This document shows positions 12,601 to 24,400 of a DNA stretch of 64,000 nt, piece by piece. The DNA is from Hydractinia symbiolongicarpus (lineage: Eukaryota; Cnidaria; Hydrozoa; Anthoathecata; Hydractiniidae): contig NC_079878.1 of assembly GCF_029227915.1 (NCBI RefSeq), positions 19,282,001 through 19,346,000 of the forward strand, given 5' to 3'. A program made the position numbers and the translations under genes. The notes below the pieces were generated by a model. The model was not told the DNA's origin. It did no database searches and was given only the letters and a program-made list of their open reading frames with translations. How positions within the stretch are numbered: position 1 is the first letter of the stretch; each line of letters opens with the position of its first letter.

Positions 12601-14886
12601 ATTTACAAATGTTGTAAGATGTTGTCTGTATGTCTGTTACTAGGTGGTTACAAAGGTGTTGCTAAGGAGATATGGGTCACAGGACCAGGGTTTGAATTAA
12701 CAATTCGTGATTCGTGAACCACGAACCATTTTCATGATTTCACGAACATTTTTTTTAAATTATAATAAAATCACGAACCACGATATTCTTATGTACTTTA
12801 ACATTGACATCAGACATTATTTTTCTGCCGGAAAGTTACTCTCTCTGTATTTTTTTGGAAGTTCTTTCCTAAAAACAATCGTCAAATTAAGTGTCGCGCG
12901 CTCGCTACGTAAGCCTACCATATTTGTTTACAAGGGCAGAAATTTTGCCGACAAATGAATTTTCATTCAGTATTTTTTACAAGCTAAAAAAAACCATGTG
13001 CTGCATGTGATTTCACAGGTGAAACAATTACTTAAAAGTCATTTCTCAGATATGCAATTGGTTTGATTGTTCAGAAGAAAGAGAGTTCGCTTGAAAGTTA
13101 CAACTCCGTCGTAAGGCAATTGAGGTTCTCTCTTGTTCTGTCTATCATATATAGACTGCGTTAGTGCGCACTCTTTATAGTGTCAGGTCCTTGTGACATA
13201 GTTCCAAATGGGGCAGCTGATTCAATCGTAAATCAACAAAACGTCAGGGCTTAAAATGTTAGCATGTGTAATCTCAATGTCAGCTTCAACTCGCTATTGA
13301 ACATAGAAAAAGAACAAACAAAGAATAAAACACTGTAAAAAGAGTGAAATCCAACACTAACATAAATTGGCCGCAAGTGCATTTTCTGCCAATTTACTGC
13401 CACTTATATTTAAAAAAAATTCACTTCTGCGCCCACCATGGGGGCGCCTCATGGAGTCACCCTTGTATGCACATCAAGAAAATATCACACATCACTTTAT
13501 AAGCGTTAACTTGAAGCCTGAGGGCTAAAATACTAAATCCTTTTGTAGGAAATACCGTTCTACCAAAATGACGTCATTTCCAATTGCAATAACATAAAAA
13601 TATTGTTATCCTAACCTTGAACATGTCATATTCTAACCTTGTACCACGTTTAATGACATGAACATCAATAATTGAGGAAGTAGTATGACGTGATTAAAAT
13701 TCATTTTTTTCACATGAAATATTATTCTCTCCAGTAAATAATTCTACTCAGAAATTAGACTTTTACTAGTATATATGCCATGTTTTATCCCCTAAGCATT
13801 AGTAGTTCTGGATTCATTGCCTGCAGGCACTTAATCCACCTGGTGTCACAAAAAAGCACAGTGTAATGTAAACTAAAGTGCCAGTAGTGGTCAATGAAAT
13901 CCTACAATATTGCAATTGCGCTGCTGGTACACCATTTCTGCAGCCTACAAACACTGGCTTCAACCACTCTGGGTTTTGGAGATAATAGCCTATGGAGATA
14001 ACAGGTTATCTGCGAAAATATTTTAAATAGCATAAAATAACTTTTAAAGTTTTTTGTTATGTATATACAACAATCGCAGTTTATGCTTTATGCAAAACAC
14101 AAAAACAGACTGATCGGAAATTTTTTCACAATTTTGAAATATCAGAAAATCCATGTTGCCATCTAAAAGTAGAGTAGTCTTATATATACATTTATATTTC
14201 TTTTCCTAAACAATTTTTTTTTTTGATTCCCACTTAGTTGAGCCTTTATATCATGCAAATATTGGATACTACACTACAATCGCAGGATAAACAATTGCAG
14301 GATTTTGTGAATAAAGTTCATTCCCCAGGATTTCTATGACTAGCCATGTTCTATATTTTATCAATGAGGGTTATAATCCTGTCAATTGTTTCAGGAGGCA
14401 GGTTTATAGTGCTTAAAGTTTTAATTCAAGCTACAGGAACCCTTGACATTATGGCCCACTAGTCGATAGGCTTATGTTGGGATTGAACCTATCATGAGTT
14501 GAGCGATCTTTTGTTAGAGGAAGGATCCGGTCCAACAATAAGGAAAAATTAAAAAGACAAAGGGGCAAGTCAATAAAATAGCTGCCATTAGAATAATAAA
14601 AGAAACCAGCTTCTTATTTCGTTGATAAGAACTTCCAGCAGAATAGATATATATCCAATTTATTTTACCAAATACACAGTCCTAGCTGAAATTTTTGACC
14701 TCTTGATTTTGAATCTTTTTAAAGCCTTTTACAGAATATCGTTCATAGCGAAATTTTTAGGATCGTAAAAAAAAATATAACAGGAACGTGTAACTTACCA
14801 ACAACATAAGTCAAAAGGTCGGAGTCGATGTTAGGGATTTTTTTTTGGAGGAAGTTCTCGACCAGAACTTCTACTCCATCCGACAT
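688..14886 (-). CDS. ABCF3: ABCF3, ATP-binding cassette subfamily F member 3 (3' end outside window)
   Basis: Soluble twin-ATPase ABC protein of the ABCF/GCN20 type, with no membrane segments; the family acts around translation and ribosomes. Sixteen exons join in consistent phase: 14799-14886, 12097-12241, 11512-11650, 11171-11382, 10496-10708, 4939-4989, 4366-4399, 3862-3908, 3356-3668, 3191-3274, 3013-3089, 2886-2930, 2551-2599, 2170-2339, 1869-1960, 688-820. They total 1892 nt, about 630 residues of an expected ~710. Walker A ([10 protein letters not shown]) is in the 10496-10708 exon. The signature [15 protein letters not shown] and Walker [13 protein letters not shown] are in 3356-3668. 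The second Walker A ([10 protein letters not shown]) is in 2170-2339, and the second signature [12 protein letters not shown] is in 688-820. The second Walker B and C-terminus lie left of base 1. All introns use GT-AG. Introns carry several mobile elements, but no coding exon is broken. Confidence 0.95.
961..1500. repeat. 14-bp minisatellite, about 38 copies
   Basis: Tandem array of GTGATAGGCGAAAT with the fixed variant GTGATAGGGGAAAT and a few single-base changes. It lies in the ABCF3 intron between the exons at 688-820 and 1869-1960. The unit is not a multiple of three, so reading through gives a 14-residue periodic open frame on the minus strand, which is not a gene. Confidence 0.97.
4021..4110. 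repeat. 18-bp tandem repeat, 5 copies
   Basis: Five consecutive diverged copies of AGTGTCCACCTTATCTTA in the ABCF3 intron between exons 3862-3908 and 4366-4399. No function is apparent. Confidence 0.9.
4586..4676 (-). mobile_element. Diverged short non-autonomous Helitron copy
   Basis: On the minus strand it starts TCTACAGTG..., shares the TATTATAAT...CTGTC interior blocks with the copies at 36059-36192 and 38800-38929, and ends GGGCTAATGACTAG followed by T. It is shorter and the terminal hairpin is eroded. The CTAG 3' end next to T and the shared ends support the call. It lies in an ABCF3 intron. Confidence 0.6.
4990..6594. other. ABCF3 intron 5, part downstream of the transposon
   Basis: AT-rich intron sequence. 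At 5180-5210 there is a GTTCGAATC box resembling a tRNA B box, perhaps an old SINE scrap, but no A box is convincing. I see no gene here. Confidence 0.6.
7592..8111 (+). pseudogene. Transposon gene exon 1: four C2H2/C2HC zinc fingers (frameshifted)
   Basis: Four tandem fingers can be read: [10 protein letters not shown]...[12 protein letters not shown]...[12 protein letters not shown]...H-H and [10 protein letters not shown]...H-C. An ATG at 7592 is one base out of frame with finger 1 because of an A run near 7605-7610, so the only intact frame starts inside finger 2 (7723-7992). A second shift near 7975 separates the fingers from a following open stretch (about 7980-8111) that ends in a plausible donor (AAG/GTGAAT). 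The likely role is binding the transposon's own ends; this is inference. The breaks say this copy is decaying. Confidence 0.75.
8215..9422 (+). pseudogene. Transposon gene exon 2: unassigned conserved-looking protein (frameshifted)
   Basis: It begins after an acceptor (CCCTTGTAG/CC) and continues from the zinc-finger exon. Frame 8224-8901 holds a basic region ([16 protein letters not shown]...). It breaks near 8860 into frame 8868-9422, which contains a Cys-rich stretch ([14 protein letters not shown]) and an acidic C-terminal part ending at a TAA. I recall long cnidarian transposon-like proteins with this order of parts, but cannot name a family. The middle, where a catalytic core would be expected, seems to be missing. 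It could be a non-transposase accessory protein instead. Confidence 0.6.
12242..14798. other. ABCF3 intron 1
   Basis: 2.5 kb of intron with no gene. A cluster of CACGAAC repeats in both orientations lies at about 12700-12790; otherwise I see nothing. Confidence 0.7.
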
Positions 14887-15044
14887 TTTGAGAAAAGAGT
14901 TTTATTATGCTGCGTCAGCATTAAGTTTTGCTTTCGTTTGTGTTGTTGCAGATCATACACTTCTTAAACTCCCCCCCCCCCCCCCCCCCCGGGGTTGCTT
15001 AAGAGTGGAAACGGGCGTTTAATAAAGACTGGGCGGTTTATTAA
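14887..15044 (-). promoter_or_regulatory. Presumed ABCF3 5' flank with C20-G4 tract
   Basis: About 160 bp between the ABCF3 start codon and the nested transposon. It contains an uninterrupted run of 20 C (14971-14990) followed by GGGG, so the ABCF3 sense strand reads CCCC then G20. A promoter role is inferred only from position; no TATA box is convincing. Confidence 0.35.
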
Positions 15045-15572
15045 TACTCTCCAATTAGCGGACATCTTCTTTTGCCCGTTAATTAGAAGTGTCCGCTATT
15101 TAGAAACTCGACTTTTTTGGCCCCAAAAAAGGACCAAAAAAGAGTTCAAGCTAGATGGTTTACAGATAAATCAAATACACATACAGTAGAGTCTCCATAA
15201 CTCGAACCTCTATAACTCGAATCTCTCCTTAACTCGAACAAATTCGTTGGCACCGTGAAAATTTCCTAATAAACTCTTATAAAAAAACCTCTACAACTCG
15301 AACCTCCATAACTCGAATCTTCCCTTAACTCGAACAAATTTTTTTGTCCCTTGGAGACTTTTCTCTCCATAACTCGAATTTTCTGACATCATAATCAAAA
15401 TTCGAACAGTTTTCCTGATAAATTGGGTCTAAAAATCTTGTTAATACGTGTTTTGCAGGCCTTATTATTAATTCGAATGATTAATGATGCGTCATCCAAA
15501 CCTTTCGAACGTCTTTTTCGAACGTTTTCGAGAAAATCTAAAGAATTTCAAAAGAAAGACACTCTCATAACA

Positions 15573-15971
15573 ATGTCGTCTGTGGCAGGATCAAAGCGTC
15601 GAATTGACAATAAGTCGTGCAAAATCAAGTACAAAGCTCTTAAAGCGTTGGAAAAGGGTACTGCGCCAAAGGATGTGGCAAAAGAGTTTAAAATTCCTCC
15701 AAGCACCCTGTCAACTTGGAAAAAAAATAAAGAAAAGATTTACAAGCAGTTTAACAACGGGCAAACATCGAAGAGATCAAAGCCAGAAAAATTCAAAGAT
15801 GTGAACAAAGCTGTTCATAAATGGTTACTTATGATGAGGAGTGAGAATATCCCAATCAGTGGCCCGATGCTGAAAGAGAAAGCTCTTGAGTTTGCCGAAG
15901 CGTTGGGTGTCGAGTCATTTCAAGCTTCTCAGGGGTGGATGGCTAAATGGAAAACCAGGTTAGTTGACTAA
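15573..15971 (+). CDS. Tigger transposase N-terminal DNA-binding part (132 aa)
   Basis: ATG at 15573; MSSVAGSKRR start. It contains the two helix-turn-helix parts of the CENP-B/pogo N-terminus: a first HTH (KDVAKEFKIPPSTLSTWKKN) and a second CENPB-type HTH ending SQGWMAKWKTR. In pogo-family transposases these bind the terminal repeats. The frame stops soon after, where the DDE domain should begin. The open frame is undamaged, so a DNA-binding-only protein is possible; expression is unknown. Confidence 0.85.
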   Translation: MSSVAGSKRRIDNKSCKIKYKALKALEKGTAPKDVAKEFKIPPSTLSTWKKNKEKIYKQFNNGQTSKRSKPEKFKDVNKAVHKWLLMMRSENIPISGPMLKEKALEFAEALGVESFQASQGWMAKWKTRLVD

Positions 15972-16082
15972 GATTTTGTTTGTTTATCTTCGTGAAGATA
16001 AAATCTAAAAAAATGTTACAATAGCTTTGGTAGTTGTTTTTTCAAAATATAAATAGACTCTCTTTCAGAGAGGAAGGATAAT

Positions 16083-16559
16083 TTGCAAAAGGATGCAGAA
16101 AGAGCGATCAACGAAGATGACGACCCTTTTAAAAGTTTAACCAGCAAAGTAGAAGAAGACCCAATTCCAACCCTCGATGCTGAACTCTCTTACATAAAAC
16201 GAAGGTTTCCTGACCACATTGATCCTGACTTATCAACTGAAGATTTCATTGATTTTGACATTGAAGTCAGTACATCCCATGGGCGTCTGAAGACTGCTGA
16301 CATCATTGCTGAGATCACTGGGACTCAAGACGAAGAATTAGAAGAGGTCGACGAAGAAGACAAGGAGGAAGAAGATAAGATCACAAGACCGACGGCCGAG
16401 CAAGTGCGTACAGCTATCAACGTCCTCGAAGACTTGAGTATTTTTTCACATTTTGGAGAAGAAATGATAGCTTCCCTGAGGGACTTGAATCGTAATATCG
16501 CCAAAGATTTTGATATGAGTTGTAAGCAAACAGTTATCACCGACTTCTTTTCTAAATAA
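16083..16559 (+). pseudogene. Tigger transposase C-terminal tail with PCNA-binding (PIP) motif
   Basis: A 158-residue open stretch, acidic (EELEEVDEEDKEEED), ending QTVITDFFSK and a stop. QTVITDFF matches the PIP box pattern Q-x-x-I/L/M-x-x-F-F. A C-terminal PCNA-binding motif is known in pogo transposase. There is no ATG and no in-phase splice joining it to the N-terminal part, so it is the far side of an internal deletion. The Asp residues of the catalytic core are absent. Confidence 0.85.
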
Positions 16560-17174
16560 ACATTAAAAAATTCATTAAAAGTGTATTGTTTTGACTTTCA
16601 TTAACCTAATAGCCCCCTTAAAGTTAGACTTAAGATTAAATATAACGTTTTTATCCAGCTGGTTCACGTAAAGGGAGGATATTGCGCTAAAAGTTGAAAA
16701 CCTCTACAACTCGAATGTCTCCATAACTCGAACGATTTCCTTTTCCCCGTGGCTGTTCGAGTTATGAAGACTCTACTGTATTTCTTTCTTATACGTTATT
16801 AAAAAAATCGTCAAGCTTTCCATTTATTCGCGGATTTTGAAGAAGCAGTTTATTGATACGCCCTTGTAAATGAAGTGCCACTTAACTTTTTCAACGCAGT
16901 TTGTAAGTGTCACTGGAAAACATGTGAACAAAGGGTAGGATATAATTCCTGTTAAATATACGTTCCGAAGACCACAAAAGGCAATTGAGTGGATGAAGAG
17001 GAAAGCTCATTTCGTGCAAATAAAATTGTCCACTAGTTAGAGTGTCTGCTAATTGACTGTCCACTATTTAGAAAGTTTTGTATGAGGTTTTGACCGTGGT
17101 CTTGGCGGTGCAACGGAATTTTTCCATTAATTGGAGGTGTCCGCCAATTGGAATGTCTGTTAATTGGAGAGTTG

Positions 17175-18438
17175 TATAAGCAATTACGGTACCTTCCATG
17201 CAACACCAATATTTTTATATCACGGAAGTTATGAATAGAGGTAGTTAAAAAAGGATATAAAGAATTATTTGAAAGTCAAACGACTTTATTACTTTATTTT
17301 TCCTGCTGGTCAATTATAACAGAACGTTCTTAGAAGTATTCTCTATAGGTTTCTTCCTTATATAATCTAGAATCCATGTCAGTTGCACTCCGTCCTAAAA
17401 GTCTAAGAAACACTGGAGGTCGCAATATCTAAAATAAAATTGCTCACTGTGTACCATGTTTTGAGCTTTATTAAACTAAACACATTGTTAGAAACAAGAA
17501 CTTTCGTGGTTACAGGTTTACAAAATTTAAAATCTAATTTAGCAAAAACAAATTTAGCGAAACATCTGTAACAATTACACCTTCGTTTCCAGGAATTTTT
17601 GGCGTCGTTGAGCATTTTATGGCCAATATATGTCCAGATGACCAACATTGGTGAACTATTAGAAATTTTATGTTCTAGCAACACAAAGTAAACATTGTGA
17701 CGATATGCAAGAAAAAGTTATCTAGGTAACGATAAGCGATTTTATGTGTGAAAAAAATGTTTCTCCCATATCAAGGAGGCAAAAAATCGTAGGGACGAGG
17801 GTGGTAAGAATCCTCCAGCCAGACAGCTACCGAATGTTACTAAGGGCAGGCAGGCAGGCGTGTCTGCTTCCTACGTTTAGACGCTGCCGAATTGTCGAAT
17901 ATTCTGCGATTTTGAAAGTTGTTACATTCATTTAGGAACCATAAGCCAATGTGAATGATAGCTATTTAAAGTTGTGTGTTACAAGAAAACCTAAATTAAA
18001 AACGTTAAAAAACAAAACTGCCAGATCAAATTGCGATTATTCGTAAAAAGAGATTGAAAATTTAATTCAGACTTTAATTGTCTTAAAGTGTTGCTAATTT
18101 CCAGCCAAACTCAGTTACTAATAAAAAATAAAATAAAAGCTAGCCTAAAAAGACAAGCTTTCATACCATTATACTTGTATGTTATGTAAATTTTAACAAA
18201 AAGGGTATATTTATGTTAACAAAAAACAAACAAGTTTCAACCATTTTAAAAATATCACTTTCTCATTCCAAGGCTTCATTTTTTTCTACAAGAAACAATT
18301 TAGGCTATGTTGCGTATTCTTCACGTAAAGAATATACAAAATATATAAATAAAGCAATGAAAAAATATTGAATAATACAAAGATCTGTCATTCACCGTAA
18401 AAAGCGATAATAACGATGAAATGAAACAAAATGTATTT
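17175..18438. other. Intergenic between PARK7 3' end and nested transposons
   Basis: No credible gene. Short open stretches at 17403-17684 (minus) and 17744-17935 (plus) show no recognisable family features or splice context. Confidence 0.6.
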
Positions 18439-21400
18439 TTATGCTAGTAACATTTGCTCACTCAATTGTTTCACCGTACTTGAACCTTGCAATACATCGA
18501 CAATTGTGAGCGCAAACTCAAATGCGGTACCAGGTCCTCTACTTGTAATCAAATTTTCATCACGAACAACCCTTTCCTCCGAGTATTGATAATCTGGAAA
18601 GCAAATCATTTGATTTCAAATTAATGACTTTAATTTCTTTCTATTCTTATTCACACAATAGACTGGGTACTAAGTACCATTTTACAGTTCCTTTGAGTCA
18701 TTCACAACACGAAATAATTTTTTATTCAATATGATTTTATAACTATGCGCTTTTTTGTCTCCTTAATCGTCTCTTTATAAAACAAGAATTTTACTTTTTT
18801 TCATAAATGGATATACTAATGTACTCCTTAGGAGAAAATACCAAACAACGTATAAATGCCATTTCATACCCTGACCAGCATTCCTAACATACATGCTTGC
18901 TCGTTAATGTTCTTTCAAAAAATGCATGACAACATAAACAATTTTAGAATTTATGAGGAATCAATATTTTTGGGAGATTGTTCCATTCTAGCAAAAAGTA
19001 GATTTAAGTGGAATAATTGTATTAAATAAGTGTTTTTTAAATCGTTTTTTTTTTTCGGTGGATGTAAATATTTTTAAACATATAGAAAATAAACAAAAAA
19101 ACAAAAAAAACATATTTTTAATTCTTTGCCCTCTTCCCTACAAATAATTCAGCTTAATAATAGAAGATTCCAACACACCGTGAAATTTCTCTTTAAACGT
19201 TGGATATGACGTCACTCGTTTTCCTTTACATATTCCATGAGCTGCTAAAGCAGTTGGAGCTAAACAAAAATAATCTGACATCATCTTCACACAGTACAGA
19301 AAGATCTACCTAAACATTTCTCTTCCGGCTGTTGCGTATAAACTGTTAAAAATATGATAACTAGACATATTTCTTACACTGTTATTCGTACAAATTTCAG
19401 TGCAGATTCAATTTGGCGATGAGGAAACATGATTGTCTTGGAAAAAAATTTAGCGTTAATTTGATTTGAAGGAGATAAATTATTCTTTTTACACGCATTT
19501 TGAAATTTCTACAAGTTGAAAATTTACAAAAAAATAGTATGCAATAGGGCAAAGAAAACTTTTTCAAGGGAAAATGTTTTATTTAAAAGTGTAATAACAG
19601 AATTGGTAAGACGAGTTAAAAAAAATCGCATTGATTAATTCAAAAACTTAAATTTTTCGTTGCCAGTTTCCCTAGTTTCTACTCACCTGCACATATCGCC
19701 GCTATAAAATTGCCAGCTTTGTTTTGCTGTTCCACTAGTGTCTTCACCTCTATAGACTGAAATTACAACATCAAATGTTATCACAAGTAAACACAAACAA
19801 AAAATTTAAAAAATGTAAAAAAAAGGATTTCTTAAGTATTATTATGGTAAATAGAACGCACAATCCATTATTAATTTTTTAATCTCACGAAACTGTTTTG
19901 ACACGTACATACAAAAAGTTAGCAATGTGTTTAAAGTACCTCTGCCAGCACCTTTGCACTTCTACTCCTCCAGGAAGCACAACAACATCAAAAGTTTGCT
20001 AGAAAAATACAACATTTCTTGCAACATAATATATCATTTGCAAATAATACTTTTACAAAAATGTTTCGAGGGTGTATAATGGGTCTTACAGTCAGAGTTA
20101 AAAGCTTTTAATATGTTTTTATGCTGTCTGAGATGCCTTAAATATACTAAAGGCAAAATTGGACCTGACTGAAGACTGGTAAGTTTTCGATCAGTATGGT
20201 TTACTTCCACAGAACATTTGAGTGGACTTTAAATATCAAGGTTTGTTGGTTTATTCTTCCTTCTCACATTTGAGGATATGGTAACGCCTTTGACACACAC
20301 TCAGTATATCTAAAATATCTTCAAATCCCAACGAAATTTTTTTTTTGAACATATGTGTTCTAAAAGATAAACAGGAAGCCCGGGTTTTATAAGAATTTCT
20401 GCAAAGAAGCCAATATAGCGTAACAAGTAAGGAAACTTTAAACTAAATGATTCAACACGAAGTCCAAAACCCGGTTCATACCATGAAGGTAATTCTTGTG
20501 CTAATTCGCTTGTTATTTGTCTGCGATAAAAATTATATTTGTTGATGAATTGTTATTTGCATGTTATGTGCTTCGAAGTTATTCAACAAATTAGATAAGA
20601 ACATGCAAATATATTTCAAAACCTTTTTATATCTTGCGAATTGCGAACACCAAAGCAACACTGATTGATCTTTCTTGATCTGTCTTATGATGTTTTAATA
20701 GAAAAAAAATTACTGAGATTTTCTCTGTTAAAGAAAACGAAGCATAGAGCATAAAACAGTTATGCCAAAAATTAACAATTTTAGAAGAGGAAAGTTAGAA
20801 AAATCGCTGTCTTTAGTCTAATTTCCTTTACGCTGTACGCACTCTTTGATTCTCTTTAAAGAACAAGTTTTTAGATAATTTTTTTTTGGTTTAACTTCAG
20901 TCTTCTTTTTATTATGCGAAACATTAAAAAATGTTGTGTAGAGCATATCCTGATCATAAAAATCCATAATTAAAAAGTCAAGTCTTTATTCTTATGAATT
21001 CGTGTTCTATTTGATGTAAACAAGTTTTTAAAAAAAATCTTATTCGCATGCAAAAGAATTAAGTTTTTACATAAGAGTATTAATCGCATTGATGTTTGAA
21101 GTATTATGAGATGTTCTTTGAAAAAAATATCACCGCATCTCGAATTAAATTTGGTGTTTGTAGTAAAACGTTAGTAACCTTCCTTTTTTTAATACATGTC
21201 AAAAGAATAATAGTAATAAAATAAAAACATATGATGCCATTTAGTTTTACAATATTGAAGCTAAATAGTTAGGCTTGACAAAATATCATAAGAAAGTTTG
21301 CTTACAAAGTTGTGAATATGACAAGATGTCTGCTGCATGATTTAGATTTTTTTAAGTATTATTAGGCTACTCCCATAAAGGTTTTTTTTAGGAGCAACAA

Positions 21401-24400
21401 TACTATTTATAGTGAAATTAATGTTATCCACGTCTAAGAGCGTATTTTAAAGTATTAAATGTGAAACAGACAACTGTTTAAAAGAAAAAGATTTTAAGAC
21501 CAACATTAAAAATAAAATATATATGTAAACTAAACTATCCAAAAATTATTTTGAGAATTTAACACAATAAGAACTCCTCATGTAAAGATAAAAATCTTGT
21601 TTAAGTACAGATAATTTATTGCAAAAACAGAAATGAAAAGTCCTTGCAGGCTAAAAGATTTCGGATTTTTGTTCGTGTTTAATTTTGTTCCCTATACCTA
21701 GGTCGCCAGTAGCCTGTTTTATACAGAACTTCTACAATGTTGCTCCGTTATTTGAAATAAATAGGTATTATCCCGTGGTATTATCTTGAACTTGCAAAAT
21801 GTTTCATGTAGTACAAATATCCAAAAAGTGATTTGTGAAAATAAATACTTAACATTGATAAGAAAGAAACGAAGAAGCTTTCAGCTTATCAATTTATTAA
21901 ATATTATTGCTTGTGGTGTAGCGATATTTTGGAAATGTTTTATTATACCTGTGACATGACTAAAATCTTTATCAAGTTTAAAATATCTAAAGATTTGATC
22001 ATAAAGTTGGATCCTACAAGTTTAAAACACAAAACAAAACAAAAAGGTTCATTGGTTTAGAATTCACAATAGAGACTAAATCCAAAATGCGATTCCGTGG
22101 TATTAATATTTAGACTAGCCAGATAACCCTGAGTCGAAACGCCAAGTTAAGCCACAAGTAACTGTGTTACCTGGCGTTGAACGCCTGGAAGAGCGATTAA
22201 TAAGAAATGTAAACTGTGCCACACATTTAGATGAAAGGCTTTAGTATAGTATCTCATAAATTAAGTGAGGCACAGAACATTATGGTGTTTCCTGTGTAAT
22301 ATATTTTGAAAAAAATAGGCACACAACATTATGTCTTTCTGGTGTAATATATTTTTCAAAAAATAACTTTTCACAACTTTAGCTGAAATAAAAACACAGT
22401 TTACAACTCGTTGCTACCCTGTTATAGAAAAAACAGTTGGCTAACCTTTTTTATTTTTTAGAGAAAGTTCTCGCTAAAAGTTCAAAAATGAATATTAATC
22501 CGGGCTGATGGATTAGTACAGGCAAACAATGACACATATCCATATAGGCATAATACCCTTTTTTTAAAAAAAACTTTATCGTAACTTCGGATAAACAGAA
22601 ACTCAGGAAACAGCCATCATTAACATTGGACTGAGCGCTTAGTACAGGTAAACTGTGTCATCAATGTGTTTAGGCGTAATATACACTTTTCAAAAAATTT
22701 TTTGCAACTTCGGTTTAAATAAGAACACAGGAAAAACAGCCTGTCGTTACCCTGTCCAGCTAAAAAACTCACTCATAAATTCTATTTTGCGGAGTAAGTT
22801 TTAATGACACTAATAAAAGGTGTTCTACTTACTGCATTTAACATAACAAATATTAATTAAGAATTTTGTAGCCCAAACTGCATTTGGCTACTTTTACTCT
22901 TCAGCCAGAAGTAGCTAAAGAGCTAGCTAGAAGACCCAGACATAAAAATAAATAAAAATATACCAAACTTTAAAATAATAAGAATAAATAAGGCAAGCTA
23001 CAGCTATCTGGCTTTATCAGGAGGATGCTGCCTTGAAATCTAATTTAGCTAGCTAAAATCTTGAAATTGGTTTGTTTTAGAATTACACATGGCTAGAAAA
23101 CATGATGATATTTTCATCTTAATTGGTGAAAACATAGACACAATGAAGAGAATATCTTAAATGTTGATAGAACTGAAATTTAGGCAGTTGAACAATCCGC
23201 AGCTTGGTGAAGAAGAGTATAACAAATATGGCGTCCCTCGTAAGAAACGACTCGTACCTTAACCCCTAGAGCTCAGTTTAGTTGCACAAAATCCACCTCG
23301 TTAAAAACACAACTGGTCACGAAAATTTGAAGGAGTATCTAGCATAGCCCATCAAATAATATTAAAATAACAGTCTATAACAATATTTGTGATCAAATTC
23401 ATAACGCAATCTTTATTCTTTTCCCAATTTAACGAATATCAAGATACGCCATAGTCATATGACTATGGATACACACACAGCTGGAGTAGCCCTGGGTCAT
23501 GGGGTCAGGTTGAACTTTAGAAGTCGTGACGTTACGGCAATCGGTTAAAAAAACTGTTGAAGAAGAAGGAGAAGAAAAAGACCACCCATTTTAATAAAAT
23601 CTTGGATGTAATCCGAAATCTTAATTAAAACAGTATGATGGTCTGTGGTTTATTGTAAGTAGCAAAGAGTGACAGACACATAGAAAGAATAGAATGTGAA
23701 TAGATAAAATATGGAAACCAAACAATTTTCTCAGTAAGCATAGAAATTGAATAAATTTCCTATAAATTACCTATAGGAGAGAAGAAGAACTAAACTGAAC
23801 CTAAATACACTCTTGACTTGGTGCTTTGATAGTTCCCCTCAGCAATTTTTTTTCAACCATAAGCATATAAAAAGTTATTTTTTTTTTCTCTTTTTGATGT
23901 ATTTGCCATATCTTGCTAAAATCTCATTTTCAGCATTTGAAAGAGAAAAGTTTTGTAGATACGGGTAATAGCAACATACAAGGTCCATTGCTTCAAATTT
24001 CAATAAAATTAAGTAGGATTTATCAAAAAGATTTCAAGCCATTGCAATAAAAAATTACTTTAGAAGAAAAAACAGAGATTTTTTCTTCAACCTATAAATA
24101 CGTGTTATGCAAAAAGTGTACCACTTTTAAATAATTGATTACTTGTGCATGATTTATTTCAACAGTAGAAGAAAAATTTAAAATATGTGAAATATGTAAT
24201 TTTTATTTCCAAAAATTGTACAACACATTTTACAAAATAAGATTTTTTCATCAACTTTTTTTTGAAAAAAAAAACGGATTAAAAGAGGTTATCATATCCT
24301 TAAATTTTTTTACCTCTGTCAAATCTTTTAAACATCGATCAGGTACAATTTTCACATCTCGACTACATGTTACTGTATCTTTATCCAAACCAGCAACAAT

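Larger units (their letters stand above)
15184..16778 (+). mobile_element. Internally deleted Tigger/pogo DNA transposon
   Basis: The terminal inverted repeats are near-perfect: CAGTAGAGTCTCCATAACTC on the left and CAGTAGAGTCTTCATAACTC reading in from the right. The target TA is duplicated (15182-15183 and 16779-16780). Subterminal AACTCGAAC motifs recur at both ends. At 1595 bp it is shorter than autonomous Tiggers (about 2-2.5 kb) because the catalytic part of the transposase is missing. Confidence 0.93.
15045..17174. mobile_element. Old pogo/Tigger-like MITE, interrupted by a younger Tigger
   Basis: The left end (ACTCTCCAATTAGCGGACA from about 15046) and the right end (minus-strand AACTCTCCAATTAACAGACA, ending 17174) are inverted repeats. 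Internal repeats of the AATTAGCGGACA/GTCCGCTATTTAG type follow on both sides, and TA flanks the right end. The interior is split by the element at 15184-16778, so this one inserted first. Confidence 0.55.

Noticed and set aside
15971-16083. Intron joining the two Tigger transposase pieces
   Set aside because: The available donors (GTTAGT or GTTGAC) and acceptor (TTTCAG) give the wrong phase, and the catalytic core would still be missing.
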